From the NCBI GenBank assembly GCA_963789495.1, contig CAWBLP010000010.1, positions 620,001 through 684,000 of the forward strand: a DNA stretch of 64,000 bases, read 5' to 3'. This document shows positions 1-9,673 of this stretch, piece by piece. Position 1 is the stretch's first letter. Each line of letters starts with the position of its first letter. The notes beneath the pieces were generated by a model. The model searched no databases, was not told where the DNA came from, and saw only the letters and a program-made list of their open reading frames with translations. The position numbers and the translations under genes are program-made. Source of the DNA: CAWBLP01 sp963789495. GTDB taxonomy: Bacteria > Pseudomonadota > Alphaproteobacteria > Acetobacterales > Acetobacteraceae.

Positions 1-1484
<1,484 letters not shown>

Positions 1485-1544
1485 TCTGACGGTCTGCACC
1501 TTTGCACCCGGCGCGGTGCCGAGTGCCGGGCTCACAGCACCGAG

Positions 1545-1600
1545 AATTCGGAGCGTTGCCCCGACGCCTGCCGCACCCGCCACAAGCGGGATGCTTGGCC
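1545..1600. repeat. Degenerate half-copy of dispersed intergenic repeat family A
   Basis: The clpA-dehydrogenase gap holds GAGCGTTGCCCCGACGC followed by CCACAAGCGGGATGC. These are the same two modules, in the same order, as in the better copies at 5680, 51595, 57225 and 61380. Divergent, so a weak call. Confidence 0.4.
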
Positions 1601-1691
1601 ATGCTGCGGCACTCTGCCTAGGCGGAGCTAAGTCCGACCCTCTTGCCCGAACGTCCGCGCCGCGCAAGGCTGCGGAGACGAGCACGAGGGA

Positions 1692-2762
1692 ATGTCCATG
1701 CCAGCACCGTACGAAACGCATCGCGCGCAGATAAAAGCCATTCTGCTGTCCTGGGGCATGCCGGAGGACAACGCCGAGACCACGGCTGACATCCTGTCCT
1801 GGGCTGATCTGCACGGCGTGGACAGCCACGGCATGTCGATGATCCCGGGCTATGATGGGCTGCGCCGGCGCGGCCGCGCGAAGATGGACGCGCAGCCAAA
1901 GATCGTGAAGGAGACGCCGGTTTCCGCGCTGGTGGATGGCGGCGGCGGGTTGGGCCATGTGCCGGCGCATTTCGCCATGCAGACGGCCATCGGCAAGGCG
2001 AAGACGGTCGGGATGGCGATCGCCGTGGTGAACAACTCCGCGCATTTCGGCGCGACTGGGTTCTACACGCTGATGGCGGCCAAGGCCGGGCTGATCGGCA
2101 TGGCCTGCACCTCGGCCTCCGGCATCCAGGTGGCGCCGACCTTCGGCAAGCAGGCCCGACTCGGCACCGACCCCTGGTCCTTCGCGGCACCCAGCGCGGA
2201 CGGCGTGCCGTTCCTGCTGGACATGGCGACGACGACGGTTGCGGCGGGCCGGATCCGCAACAAGGCAAACGAGGGCCTGCCGACGCCGGACGGCTGGGTG
2301 CTGGACAGCGAAGGCCATCCCAGCAACGACCCGTTGGTGGCGCGGGAAAAGGGCGGGTTCATGACCTCTCTCGGCGGGTCGCCCGAGAACTCGTCATACA
2401 AAGGCTACGGCCTGGCGGCGATGGTGAACATCCTGGGGTCGTGCCTGTCGGGCGCTACCCTGATCACCGACCCGATGCACACCAAGAAGCCGCAGGGTAT
2501 GGATATCGGCCATTTCTTCATGGCGATCGATCCGGGTCTGTTCCGCAACGGCGACGATTTTCAGAAGGACGTGGCGCAGTTCTGCGGCGATCTGCGCGCG
2601 ACCACGCCGATGGACCCGGCCCAGCCGGTGATGGTGGCGGGCGATCCGCAGTGGAAATATGCCGAGAAGCGCATGGCTGAAGGGATTCCGGTCGGTCCCG
2701 GCCTGCTGCAGCAGGTGCGGCAGATCGCGCAGGCCTCGGCGGCGCCGTGGCTGCTGGACTGA
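1692..2762 (+). CDS. Ldh_2 (malate/L-lactate dehydrogenase) family oxidoreductase
   Basis: 356-residue NAD(P)-dependent 2-hydroxyacid dehydrogenase of the type II malate/L-lactate/ureidoglycolate dehydrogenase fold. Family marks are ADLHGVDSHGMSM near the N-terminus (catalytic-region His), NNSAHFGATGFY, the ASGIQVAPTFG/LGTDPWSFAAP segment, MATTTVAAGRIRNKA, and a C-terminal DPQWKYAEKRMAEGIPV element. Length is normal for the family. The start at 1692 has a GAGG-like ribosome site just upstream; an in-frame ATG at 1698 is an alternative. It lies 200 bases after clpA and is probably transcribed alone. The substrate cannot be read from sequence: 2,3-diketo-L-gulonate, sulfolactate and lactate enzymes share this fold. 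Confidence 0.85.
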   Translation: MSMPAPYETHRAQIKAILLSWGMPEDNAETTADILSWADLHGVDSHGMSMIPGYDGLRRRGRAKMDAQPKIVKETPVSALVDGGGGLGHVPAHFAMQTAIGKAKTVGMAIAVVNNSAHFGATGFYTLMAAKAGLIGMACTSASGIQVAPTFGKQARLGTDPWSFAAPSADGVPFLLDMATTTVAAGRIRNKANEGLPTPDGWVLDSEGHPSNDPLVAREKGGFMTSLGGSPENSSYKGYGLAAMVNILGSCLSGATLITDPMHTKKPQGMDIGHFFMAIDPGLFRNGDDFQKDVAQFCGDLRATTPMDPAQPVMVAGDPQWKYAEKRMAEGIPVGPGLLQQVRQIAQASAAPWLLD

Positions 2763-2986
2763 GGCCGGCGCGACCGAGCCTGGCTCAGCCAAAACCGATG
2801 TTCCGCGGCCGCACCGACGACTTGGTGAAATACCGGCTCGACGAGAAGGCACTGGAGGCAACTGTGCTGCTCGAGTTGTCGCGACTGCATGCCTGAGCCG
2901 GACCAAGCCAGGTTCCGCGGCCTCGGCCACGTATCCATGCTCGTGGTGGGGGAGGCAGGCATCGGGGGCTTTGCCCAGGTCTAATA
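2763..2986. other. Gene-free stretch between dehydrogenase gene and IS630 element
   Basis: No convincing gene. A 32-codon reading frame at 2799-2897 has no recognisable product and no clear ribosome site. GTTCCGCGGCC occurs twice, about 110 bases apart. The stretch ends at the TA (2985-2986) that flanks the insertion sequence. Confidence 0.4.
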
Positions 2987-3083
2987 CCAACCGCCGCTGA
3001 GTCCGACTCACGCCCGATTCCCAACCTGGTGAAAGTACAATTCGCTCTGCCAGGGTTGACGATTCCCTGAACAGGAGAGCGGT

Positions 3084-3596
3084 ATGAGTGCGGCAGTTGC
3101 GATCACCCGCGAGGAGCACAGCTCGGCGGAGCTGCGGTCGATCGCAGCGGGAACCTCCGATGCAGCGCGGGCGCGGCGTTTGCTGGCTATTGCCATGGTG
3201 CTGGATGGCGCCACACGGCTTGATGCGGCACGCCAATCCGGCATGGATCGGCAAACACTGCGCGATTGGGTCCATCGATACAACGTCAGCGGCGTCGACG
3301 GTTTGGTGTCGCGCAAGGCGCCGGGCGCCGCGGCTAAATTGACCCCGGGGCAGATGGCCGAGCTGCGGGAGCTGGTGGTCAACGGCCCCGATCCGCAGGT
3401 TCACAAGGTGGTCCGTTGGCGTTGCGTTGATCTGCGTGCGGAAGTGGCACGGCGCTTCGCAGTCACGGTACCGGACCGCACGATCGGCAAGTGGCTGCGC
3501 AAGCTGAAGCTGACCCGGCTGCAGCCGCGTCCGTATCACCCGAAGAAGGATGTCGCGGCGCAGCAGGCTTTTAAAAAAACTTCAGTACCAGCCTGA
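3084..3596 (+). pseudogene. IS630 transposase, N-terminal part (OrfA)
   Basis: 170 residues: winged-helix/HTH DNA-binding region (AARQSGMDRQTLRDWVHRY, a homeodomain-like HTH; then TIGKWLRKLKLTRLQPR) and the linker before the DDE domain. Near its end it runs through a T4A7 tract (3569-3579), then stops at 3594. Reading on in the -1 frame from AAC at 3578 gives NFSTSLKQALHATWSG and PVELWFQ, the expected continuation of an IS630 transposase up to the insertion point at about 3649. So either an A was lost or the family's frameshift at an A-rich tract produced the full protein. The catalytic half is displaced to 5157, so this copy cannot make a working enzyme. Confidence 0.8.
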
Positions 3597-3723
3597 AGCA
3601 AGCCTTGCATGCCACATGGTCCGGGACGCCCGTTGAGCTGTGGTTCCAGATGCTATGAGGCAGGACATCGCCCCGGCTGCTTGGCAACACTGGTAGGGTC
3701 CGCAATAAACCAGGGAGCCTGCC

Positions 3724-4863
3724 ATGCCGTCCGAAAACATCGTATACGTCTCGATCGAACTCAGCGTTGCTTCGTGGCTTGTTGCTGCACGCCTGCCAAA
3801 TACTGAGAAGTTGCGGCTGCATCGCCTGGAGGGCGGCGACACGGCCGCGCTGCTCAGGGTCATCGCTGAGGTTCGGTCGCGCGCCTCAGCCAAGCTGGGC
3901 GGCCCCGCGGATGTGGCGTGCTGTTTCGAAGCAGGACGGGATGGGTTCTGGCTGCATCGACTGCTGACGGCACATGGCGTCGTCGCCTACGTGCTCGAGC
4001 CGACCAGCATTCTGGTGAACCGCCGTGCCCGGCGGGCCAAGACTGACCGGCTCGATGCCGAGGGCATGCTTCGCGTGCTTGCCGCCTGGCTGGGCGGCGA
4101 TCGCCAGGTGTGCAGCATGGTGCGCGTACCCTCGCCGGACGAGGAGGACGCCAAGCGTCCTCACCGCGAGCGCGAACACCTCGTGCAAGACAAGCTGCGC
4201 ATCGAGAACAGGATCGAAGCGCTGCTGTTCACGCAGGGTATCCGGGGAAGGCCGTCACTGCGCTCTTGGGAGCGCGACGTAGCAGAGCTGCGAACGGGTG
4301 ATGGACGTGCTCTTCCGCAGTTGTTGCGGATCGAGCTTGATCGGCTCCGCCGGCGGCTCACCCTGGTATTGGAGTTGATTCGCGAACTGGAGGCTGACCG
4401 TGCCAAAATTCTGGAAGAAACAGAGGCGGCCGACACGGTGGTTAGCAAGATCATCGCTCTACAGAGGATCCGCGGTGTTGGCGAAAACTTCGCAGCCGTG
4501 TTGGTCCGCGAGGTGTTCTACCGTTCTTTCGCCAACCGCCGTCAGCTCGCCAGCTATGTCGGCATCACACCGATGCCCTACCAGAGCGGCGGGATGGATC
4601 GCGACCGGAACATCAGCCGGGCAGGCAATCCTCGGGCACGCACGACTATGATCCAGCTTGCTTGGTTGTGGTTGCGCTATCAGCCCGATAGCGCGCTGGC
4701 CACGTGGTTCCGCGAGCGCGTCGGCACACTGAAGGGGCGCACGCGGCGGATCGCGATTGTGGCGATGGCAAGGAAGCTTCTGATCGCCCTGTGGCGCTAC
4801 GTGGAGACCGGGGTGGTGCCCGACGGCAGCACGCTCAGCGCAGAGACCGCAGTCACAGCATAA
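3724..4863 (+). CDS. IS110-family transposase (DEDD RuvC-like plus Transposase_20)
   Basis: 379-residue recombinase that carries out seekRNA/bridge-RNA-guided integration in this family. The N-terminal RuvC-like domain shows E in CCFEAGRDG and the paired acidic residues in AKTDRLDAEGML. The usual first Asp is Glu here (VSIELSVASW), possibly a subgroup trait. A coiled-coil segment follows (about residues 150-240). The C-terminal Transposase_20 domain has RIRGVGENFAAVL, the SYVGITP strand and the YQSGGMDRDRNIS segment with the conserved Ser, ending with RKLLIALWRY. AGGGAG lies just before the ATG. The frame is intact, so the inner element may still be active. Confidence 0.9.
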   Translation: MPSENIVYVSIELSVASWLVAARLPNTEKLRLHRLEGGDTAALLRVIAEVRSRASAKLGGPADVACCFEAGRDGFWLHRLLTAHGVVAYVLEPTSILVNRRARRAKTDRLDAEGMLRVLAAWLGGDRQVCSMVRVPSPDEEDAKRPHREREHLVQDKLRIENRIEALLFTQGIRGRPSLRSWERDVAELRTGDGRALPQLLRIELDRLRRRLTLVLELIRELEADRAKILEETEAADTVVSKIIALQRIRGVGENFAAVLVREVFYRSFANRRQLASYVGITPMPYQSGGMDRDRNISRAGNPRARTTMIQLAWLWLRYQPDSALATWFRERVGTLKGRTRRIAIVAMARKLLIALWRYVETGVVPDGSTLSAETAVTA

Positions 4864-5155
4864 TCAACCAGATTGCCGCAGGCGAGGAGCCGTCAGCGGC
4901 GATACGGGGAGCGCGACCGTCTTCTTCTTTGGTAGCTCCGCGCTACCGCGTTTCAGGTGGGTCGCGTCTCACTGGGGCAAAGCCTCGTGCAAGAGGCATT
5001 ATGGTGCGGGCGCCTCTACGGCCCCGACCGCATGTAAGGTGACGCAGCAGTCGCTGCGATACAGGACCGCCCCGGGCCCAAGCGTGCCTCACCACGATGA
5101 GCGTGAAACAGGAGGTGCCATCCCAGAAACCATTGACAAGCGAACCCTCATGTAA
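4864..5155 (+). ncRNA. Candidate bridge RNA (seekRNA) in the right end of the IS1111-type element
   Basis: About 290 non-coding bases between transposase and element end, where IS1111-type elements encode their guide RNA. The stretch can form a multi-hairpin fold: GCGACC (about 4912-4917) can pair with GGTCGC about 50 bases on, enclosing the perfect hairpin GGTAGC/GCTACC at 4931-4947; the next hairpin is GCCTC/GAGGC at 4982-4997. Existence is inferred from position and pairing only; I could not identify the guide loops. Confidence 0.45.
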
Positions 5156-5156
5156 G

Positions 5157-5660
5157 GACGAAGCCAGGGTCGGACAGAAGGGCTCGCTCAGCTATGTCTG
5201 GGCGCCGATAGGCTCCCGCCCGCCGATGGTGCGTGATAACCGCCACGACACCGCCTACCTGTTCGGCGCGATCTGCCCGGCCCGCGCGGTCGGCGCGGCG
5301 GTCATCACACCGGCCGCCAACACCGAATGCATGAACCTCCATCTCGCCGAGATCAGCGAGCAGGTCGCTCCCGGTGCGATCGCCGTGCTGATCTGCGATG
5401 GCGCTGGATGGCATCAGACCGGCGGCGAACTCATTCTGCCAGGCAACATCGTGCCGCTGCATCTGCCGCCCTACGCGCCGGAATTGAACCCGATGGAGAA
5501 TGTCTGGCAATACCTCCGCGGCAACAAGCTCTCCGCCGCGGTCTGGGATAGCTATGAGGCAATCCTCAGCGCCTGCGCCGATGCCTGGAACTGGTTCGTC
5601 GGCGATCCCCACCGCATCCAGTCCATCGGAGATCGCGATTGGGCAACGGTCAGTATCTAG
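5157..5660 (+). pseudogene. IS630 transposase, C-terminal catalytic part (severed)
   Basis: Continuation of the IS630 transposase after the inserted element. It begins DEARVGQKGSLSYVWAPIG, where the D is the first catalytic Asp of the DDE domain. Then ICDGAGWHQTGG supplies the second Asp and LPPYAPELNPMENVW the terminal acidic residue, followed by the family's C-terminal helix ending in RDWATVSI. An ATG at 5097 opens the frame but lies inside the inserted element, so it is not the native start. The domain is complete but has lost its N-terminal DNA-binding half. Confidence 0.85.
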
Positions 5661-5679
5661 GGCGATTGGTATAAGGCGC

Positions 5680-5830
5680 TCGCGCCCCCTCCCCAACTTG
5701 AACAGAATGGAGTGCAAAGCCTGTGCCTTTGCTTGAGGTCCCGGGGGCAAATCCTCCTGGTGGGGTTCGGGGCAACGCCCTGACGCTGGCTGCCCCCCAT
5801 CACAAGCGCGGATACGTGGCACAGGCTGCG
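5680..5830. repeat. Copy of dispersed intergenic repeat family A
   Basis: Carries CCCCCTCCCCAAC, GCAAAGCCTGTGCCTTTGC (internally complementary), GGGGTTCGGGGCAACGCCC, GACGCT and CATCACAAGCGCGGAT. These modules recur in the same order at 51595-51957, 57225-57466 and 61380-61690. Only half of the palindromic unit is present. Confidence 0.65.
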
Positions 5831-5839
5831 CAAATCGGC

Positions 5840-6979
5840 TCAGTGCGGCACGTAGATCCGGCCATCAAATAACCGTCGCGCGGTGCGGTAGAACGCACCG
5901 CTATGCGCGACCCAGGTGCCGGTCGCGTCCTGCGTTACGTCGGCACCGACGGTCAGAATGCCGGACGGCATGCCGATGCGGATACTGTCGCCAGCGTCTT
6001 GTCGCAGTGCCTCGTGGGTCACGGTGCCGGTGATGCGGGCGGCGATCGCGGTGCAGAGCGATGCGGTCAGTGGCAGCGCCCGGTGCGGCTGGCCGTTGGA
6101 CAGGAAGCGCGCGGTCAGGTCGACCTGGTCTGACGTGAGCGGCTCGCCCGACAGTGTCGGCGCATCCATCGTCGGCGCGACCACGCCGATAAACGGCACC
6201 GCAGCGATCGAACGGGCCGCCGCGTCGTCGCGGGCGATGCCCATCGCCACCGAGGCCGCGCGCCGCACCGCCTGCAGTTTTTCCAGCGCGGCGGTGTTGC
6301 GTTCCAGCTCGTCCGGAAGTTCCGCGCCGGTCAGACCAACGTCCCTCGCCCGCACAAAGGCGCAGGCATTGGCAGCGTCGACCATCGAGACGTCGATGGC
6401 GCCAAGGCCAGCCACATCCAGCCGATCCATCGGCCGCCCCGTCGGCAGCAGCCGGCCGGTGGTGGCTCCGCCCGGTGCAAGGAAGTCGAGCCGCACGGGC
6501 GCGCCGGTGCCGGCAACGCCGGGGATCGCCAGTTCGCCATCGACCGCCGCGCGTCGGTCGTCCAGCGAAAATGTCGAGCGGATGATCCGTTGCGTATTGG
6601 TGTTGAAAATGCGTACCACGGCGGTGTCGCCATTGGGACGAACGATGCCCTCATCGACGGCGAACGGGCCGACCGCGGAACTCATGTTGCCGCAATTGGC
6701 ACGGTAGTCGACGACTGCGTCGCGAATCTGCACCTGGGCAAAGGTGTAGTCCACGTCGGCATCGTCGCGTTGCGACGGAGCGAGCACGCAGACCTTCGAC
6801 AACGAGGAGACGCCACCGCCCATGCCGTTGAGCTGACGCCCGTTCGGATCGGGACTGCCCATGGCGGCAAGAAAGATCGGGTCCCATTGCGCGCGGTCCG
6901 GGAGGTCGCGCGCATGGAACATCACGGCGCGACTGGTGCCGCCACGCATGAACACGGCCGGCAAAGCGAGCAGCGGCAT
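5840..6979 (-). CDS. prpF: PrpF-family isomerase (4-oxalomesaconate tautomerase / methylaconitate isomerase-like)
   Basis: 379-residue diaminopimelate-epimerase-fold isomerase that moves a double bond in unsaturated tricarboxylic acids; known family roles are 2-methylaconitate isomerisation (2-methylcitrate cycle) and 4-oxalomesaconate tautomerisation (gallate/protocatechuate 4,5-cleavage). Seen: N-terminal FMRGGTSRAVMF, GRQLNGMGGGVSSLSKVC, the NCGNMSSAVGPFAV loop bearing the catalytic-region Cys, and a C-terminal HPSG-like PSGIL turn. Length is normal. Nearby genes contain no prpB/C/D and no ring-cleavage enzyme, so the substrate is open. The tcuA/tcuB pair 10 kb away also concerns tricarboxylates, but a link is only inference. 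Confidence 0.85.
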   Translation of the reverse strand: MPLLALPAVFMRGGTSRAVMFHARDLPDRAQWDPIFLAAMGSPDPNGRQLNGMGGGVSSLSKVCVLAPSQRDDADVDYTFAQVQIRDAVVDYRANCGNMSSAVGPFAVDEGIVRPNGDTAVVRIFNTNTQRIIRSTFSLDDRRAAVDGELAIPGVAGTGAPVRLDFLAPGGATTGRLLPTGRPMDRLDVAGLGAIDVSMVDAANACAFVRARDVGLTGAELPDELERNTAALEKLQAVRRAASVAMGIARDDAAARSIAAVPFIGVVAPTMDAPTLSGEPLTSDQVDLTARFLSNGQPHRALPLTASLCTAIAARITGTVTHEALRQDAGDSIRIGMPSGILTVGADVTQDATGTWVAHSGAFYRTARRLFDGRIYVPH

Positions 6980-7184
6980 CGGACCACCTCCTGAAGATTG
7001 GCGGCAGAATCGCCACCGGCAGCCGGTCCGGTCAAGCGGCGGTGGCGCTGGAACGGGTACGGCAGCGGGACACGCTGGTGGTCATGGCGTGTGCGTGCTG
7101 CCTGATGCTTCGTGGCAGACAGGCAGCCGTGGACGACGGCCCTGCGCAACCTTGGGCGATAACATAGTGGGTTGGGCAGGTCCG

Positions 7185-7315
7185 GTTGCCGTCACGGCCG
7201 GCTCCGCTTCCCGTCATGGCCGGGCCTTTCCCACTGGAACGATCGGGTCGCGCAGCACGCGCTGCATGTTCTGTCGGGGGCAGATGGCCGGGTCAGGTTC
7301 GGCCACGACGGGAAG
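7185..7315. repeat. Dispersed intergenic repeat family B (AGLDPAI type)
   Basis: The 406-base gap upstream of the PrpF gene contains GTCATGGCCGGGCC, then CACTGGAACGATCGGGTCGC, and further on GATGGCCGGGTCAGG. This is the reverse complement of the block at 43216 and 48985. When translated such repeats give chance peptides like VIAGLDPAI and DPIVPVEMAGS, seen across alphaproteobacterial intergenic DNA. The rest of the gap shows no gene. Confidence 0.6.
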
Positions 7316-7385
7316 TAAACCGCGTTTTGCCCAGGCGCTCCTGGCCCTGCGTCCGCATCGAAGAAGGCCCCGCGCTGCAGAAGGC

Positions 7386-9596
7386 TCAGTCCAGAGCAGC
7401 GACCTGCACGTGGTTGGTGTTGTACGTGGTCGCGCCGCAAGGTGAGGACCGGTCACGCGTCAGTACATTGGCACAACCCTGCGTGTCCGCACCGCCGGCA
7501 TCGGGCGCGAACCACGCGCCCTCCTTGATCGACACCACGCCCGGCGCGATCCGGTCGGTGACCTTCGCCGGCAGGATGGTCGTGCCGAACTCATTGAACA
7601 CGCGCACGCGCTGCCCATCCGCGACGCCACGCGCCGCAGCGTCCTGCGGGTGCAGCCACACACTGTCCGGATCGACCCGCGCCAGGCCGGGCTGATTGCC
7701 GTGGATCGAGTGCGTGCGCGCGCGCGATTTCGGCGTGCAGAGTTGCAACGGATACGCCGCAGAGGCGCCCGATGGCGGCATCCAGGTCGGGATCGGCGGG
7801 ATGCGGCCCAGACCGTACGGATCGGGGTTCGCCGCCAACACCGTCGAGTACAGCTCGATCTTTCCTGATGGCGTGGCGAACCGGACATGCTCGGGATCGC
7901 GGATCTGACGGGCGAAGGCCACCGCGTCCTCCGGCGCCGCAAACCGCGCCACGCCCTGCCGCATGAAGGCGTCGAAATCATCCACCGCATCGCGCGTCAG
8001 CTCGCGCAACCAGTCGAGTTCGCTCTTGTCGTTGTAGCCCGCGATCTCCAGCCGATCCGCAAGCGCGGTGAAGATGTCGATGTCGTTGCGGCATTCGTAC
8101 ATCGGCGCGATCGCCTGGCGCATGAAGATCGCGTAGTGGCCGGCGCCGGCCCAGGGCGTGTGGACGTCGTTCCTCTCCCAGAATGTCGTCGCCGGCAGCA
8201 CCAGGTCGGCATGGCGCGCGGTGGGGGTCAGGAAGTTGTCCTGGGCGACGAAGAACTCCACACCATCCAGCGCGGAGAGGATCTTGTTCACGTTGGGACA
8301 CTGGTTGAACAGGTCGCCGCCGGCCGAATAGATCAGTTTTATATCCGCCGGATAGCCGCCGCCGCGGCCGCTCGCCAGCAGATCGGCGAGCATCGGTGAG
8401 GCGACCCGTGCGCCGGCCGGGTTCTTCCCCGGCGGCCAGTTCTTCACGCCGGCCCGCCCGGTGGCGCCATTGCTGGCGCCGGAATTGCCACCGGGCACAC
8501 CGACATTGCCGGTGATCGCGGCGAGCGCGTAGGCGGCACGATGGAACTGCTCGCCGAATTCGGTGCGTCCGGGCGCATAGCCGGCCTGGATCGCCGCCGG
8601 CTTGCTGGACGCGAACTCGATCGCCAGACGACGCAAGGTGGTTGCCGGAATGCCGGTGATCGCCGCGGCCCAGTCCGGGGTTTTCGGCACGCCGTCGCTC
8701 AGGCCGAGCAGATAGCTGCGATAGGAGGCGCCGGCGGGGGCGTCGGGCGGCAGGTGGTGCTCGTCGAAGCCGAGCACGTAACGATCGCAATAGGCCTGAT
8801 CGTGCAGGTTTTCGGTGACGATCACATAGGCCATCGCGAGCAGCGCGGCGGTGTCGGTGGAGGGGCGGATGAACACGTGCTCGTCGGCCAGTACGCGGCT
8901 GGTCATGGTCTGTCTTGGATCGACACAGACGATGCGGGTGCCTTGCTGTTTGGCATGGCGCAGATACGGCATGGTGCCGGTGCCGAACGTGCCGTCACCC
9001 GGACTCCAGCCCCACATCAGCATCAGCTTGGAGTTCGCATAGTCGGTCGGCTCGCGACCGGCGGCCTTGTAGTCGGACTCGCCATAGGTGATGCGGATCG
9101 AGAACACCTCAGCCTCCGCCGACATGTTCGACCACAGCTCGGTGCAGCCACCGAACATGTTGAGGAAACGCTGCGCGGCGACGCGGCCATGCAGCATCGA
9201 CAGGCTGCCGGTTCGCGATGCATCGAGGATCGCCGCATTGCCATAGCTGTCGCGCACGCGCCGCATCTCGCGCGCAACGGTGTCGAGTGCCTCATCCCAG
9301 CCGATGCGTTCGAACTGGCCGGCGCCGCGCGGACCGGTGCGGCGCAGCGGATATTGCAGGCGATCCGGATGGTAGGTGCGCTCGATCTGCCCGACGCCGC
9401 GCGCGCAGGCGGGCAGTGGCGGATGTTCGGCGTTCCAGCGGCGGGAATCGGTGGAGATGTGGACGATCCGGCCGTCCTGCACATGCGCGTTCACCACGCA
9501 ACGTCCGCCGCAATTATGGCCGCAGGTGCTGGTGACGACAGTCTCGCCGGGGCGCGGCGCAGGGCGGGGCGCTTCGTAGACGACAGGGCGGGGCAT
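7386..9596 (-). CDS. Molybdopterin oxidoreductase, DMSO reductase/DmsA-like catalytic subunit
   Basis: 736-residue bis-MGD oxidoreductase. The ATG at 9596 (MPRPVVYEAP) is chosen over the far upstream frame opening because it sits shortly before the [4Fe-4S] motif. Cys spacing is C-x3-C-x3-C (CGHNCGGRC) with a fourth Cys in PACARG, as in DmsA/BisC types. Further family marks are FERIGWDEALD, WGWSPGDGTFG, GNVGVPGGNSG, DLVLPATTFWERND and a C-terminal MopB-binding barrel (HPQDAAARGVADGQRVRVFN). A Ser in the WSNMSAEAEVF region is the likely Mo ligand. No twin-arginine signal is visible and no iron-sulfur or membrane-anchor subunit adjoins it, so it may act in the cytoplasm. The MBL-fold gene starts the same-strand run 77 bases upstream. 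Confidence 0.9.
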   Translation of the reverse strand: MPRPVVYEAPRPAPRPGETVVTSTCGHNCGGRCVVNAHVQDGRIVHISTDSRRWNAEHPPLPACARGVGQIERTYHPDRLQYPLRRTGPRGAGQFERIGWDEALDTVAREMRRVRDSYGNAAILDASRTGSLSMLHGRVAAQRFLNMFGGCTELWSNMSAEAEVFSIRITYGESDYKAAGREPTDYANSKLMLMWGWSPGDGTFGTGTMPYLRHAKQQGTRIVCVDPRQTMTSRVLADEHVFIRPSTDTAALLAMAYVIVTENLHDQAYCDRYVLGFDEHHLPPDAPAGASYRSYLLGLSDGVPKTPDWAAAITGIPATTLRRLAIEFASSKPAAIQAGYAPGRTEFGEQFHRAAYALAAITGNVGVPGGNSGASNGATGRAGVKNWPPGKNPAGARVASPMLADLLASGRGGGYPADIKLIYSAGGDLFNQCPNVNKILSALDGVEFFVAQDNFLTPTARHADLVLPATTFWERNDVHTPWAGAGHYAIFMRQAIAPMYECRNDIDIFTALADRLEIAGYNDKSELDWLRELTRDAVDDFDAFMRQGVARFAAPEDAVAFARQIRDPEHVRFATPSGKIELYSTVLAANPDPYGLGRIPPIPTWMPPSGASAAYPLQLCTPKSRARTHSIHGNQPGLARVDPDSVWLHPQDAAARGVADGQRVRVFNEFGTTILPAKVTDRIAPGVVSIKEGAWFAPDAGGADTQGCANVLTRDRSSPCGATTYNTNHVQVAALD

Positions 9597-9673
9597 GGCG
9601 ACTTTCGTGATTTTCGGTGGGCAACTCGTCAGTGAACCACGACCGACGCGCAAGGCAAACCGGAAAGACTTCG

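Larger units (their letters stand above)
3650..5156 (+). mobile_element. IS110/IS1111-type insertion sequence inserted in the IS630 transposase gene
   Basis: Boundaries come from the host gene: the IS630 reading frame breaks after TTCCAG (3644-3649) and resumes at GACGAAGCC (5157). Both ends carry a subterminal inverted repeat: ATGAGG at 3655-3660 and CCTCAT at 5146-5151. There are no terminal inverted repeats and no obvious target duplication beyond a shared AG dinucleotide (3648-3649 and 5155-5156; CT on the other strand). One transposase gene sits inside, with about 74 bases before it and about 290 after. A short left and long right non-coding end plus subterminal repeats points to the IS1111 subgroup. 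Confidence 0.8.
2987..5669 (+). mobile_element. IS630-family insertion sequence, interrupted by a second IS
   Basis: The ends are imperfect inverted repeats: CCAACCGCC on the left (2987-2995) and GGCGATTGG on the right (5661-5669), one mismatch in nine. Each is flanked outside by TA (2985-2986 and 5670-5671), the target duplication expected of IS630. Between them lie the N-terminal and C-terminal parts of one IS630 transposase, separated by the IS110-type element at 3650-5156. Removing that insert rejoins the transposase in frame (WFQ followed by DEARVGQKG), giving an ancestral element of about 1.18 kb, normal for the family. The inner insertion therefore came second and probably silenced the outer element. 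Confidence 0.85.

Noticed and set aside
2799..2897. 32-codon open frame next to the IS630 element
   Set aside because: Too short, no recognisable product and no ribosome site.
7386..9596. Possible selenocysteine in the molybdoenzyme, as in formate dehydrogenases
   Set aside because: The frame contains no internal TGA and the Mo-ligand region has Ser rather than Cys/Sec.
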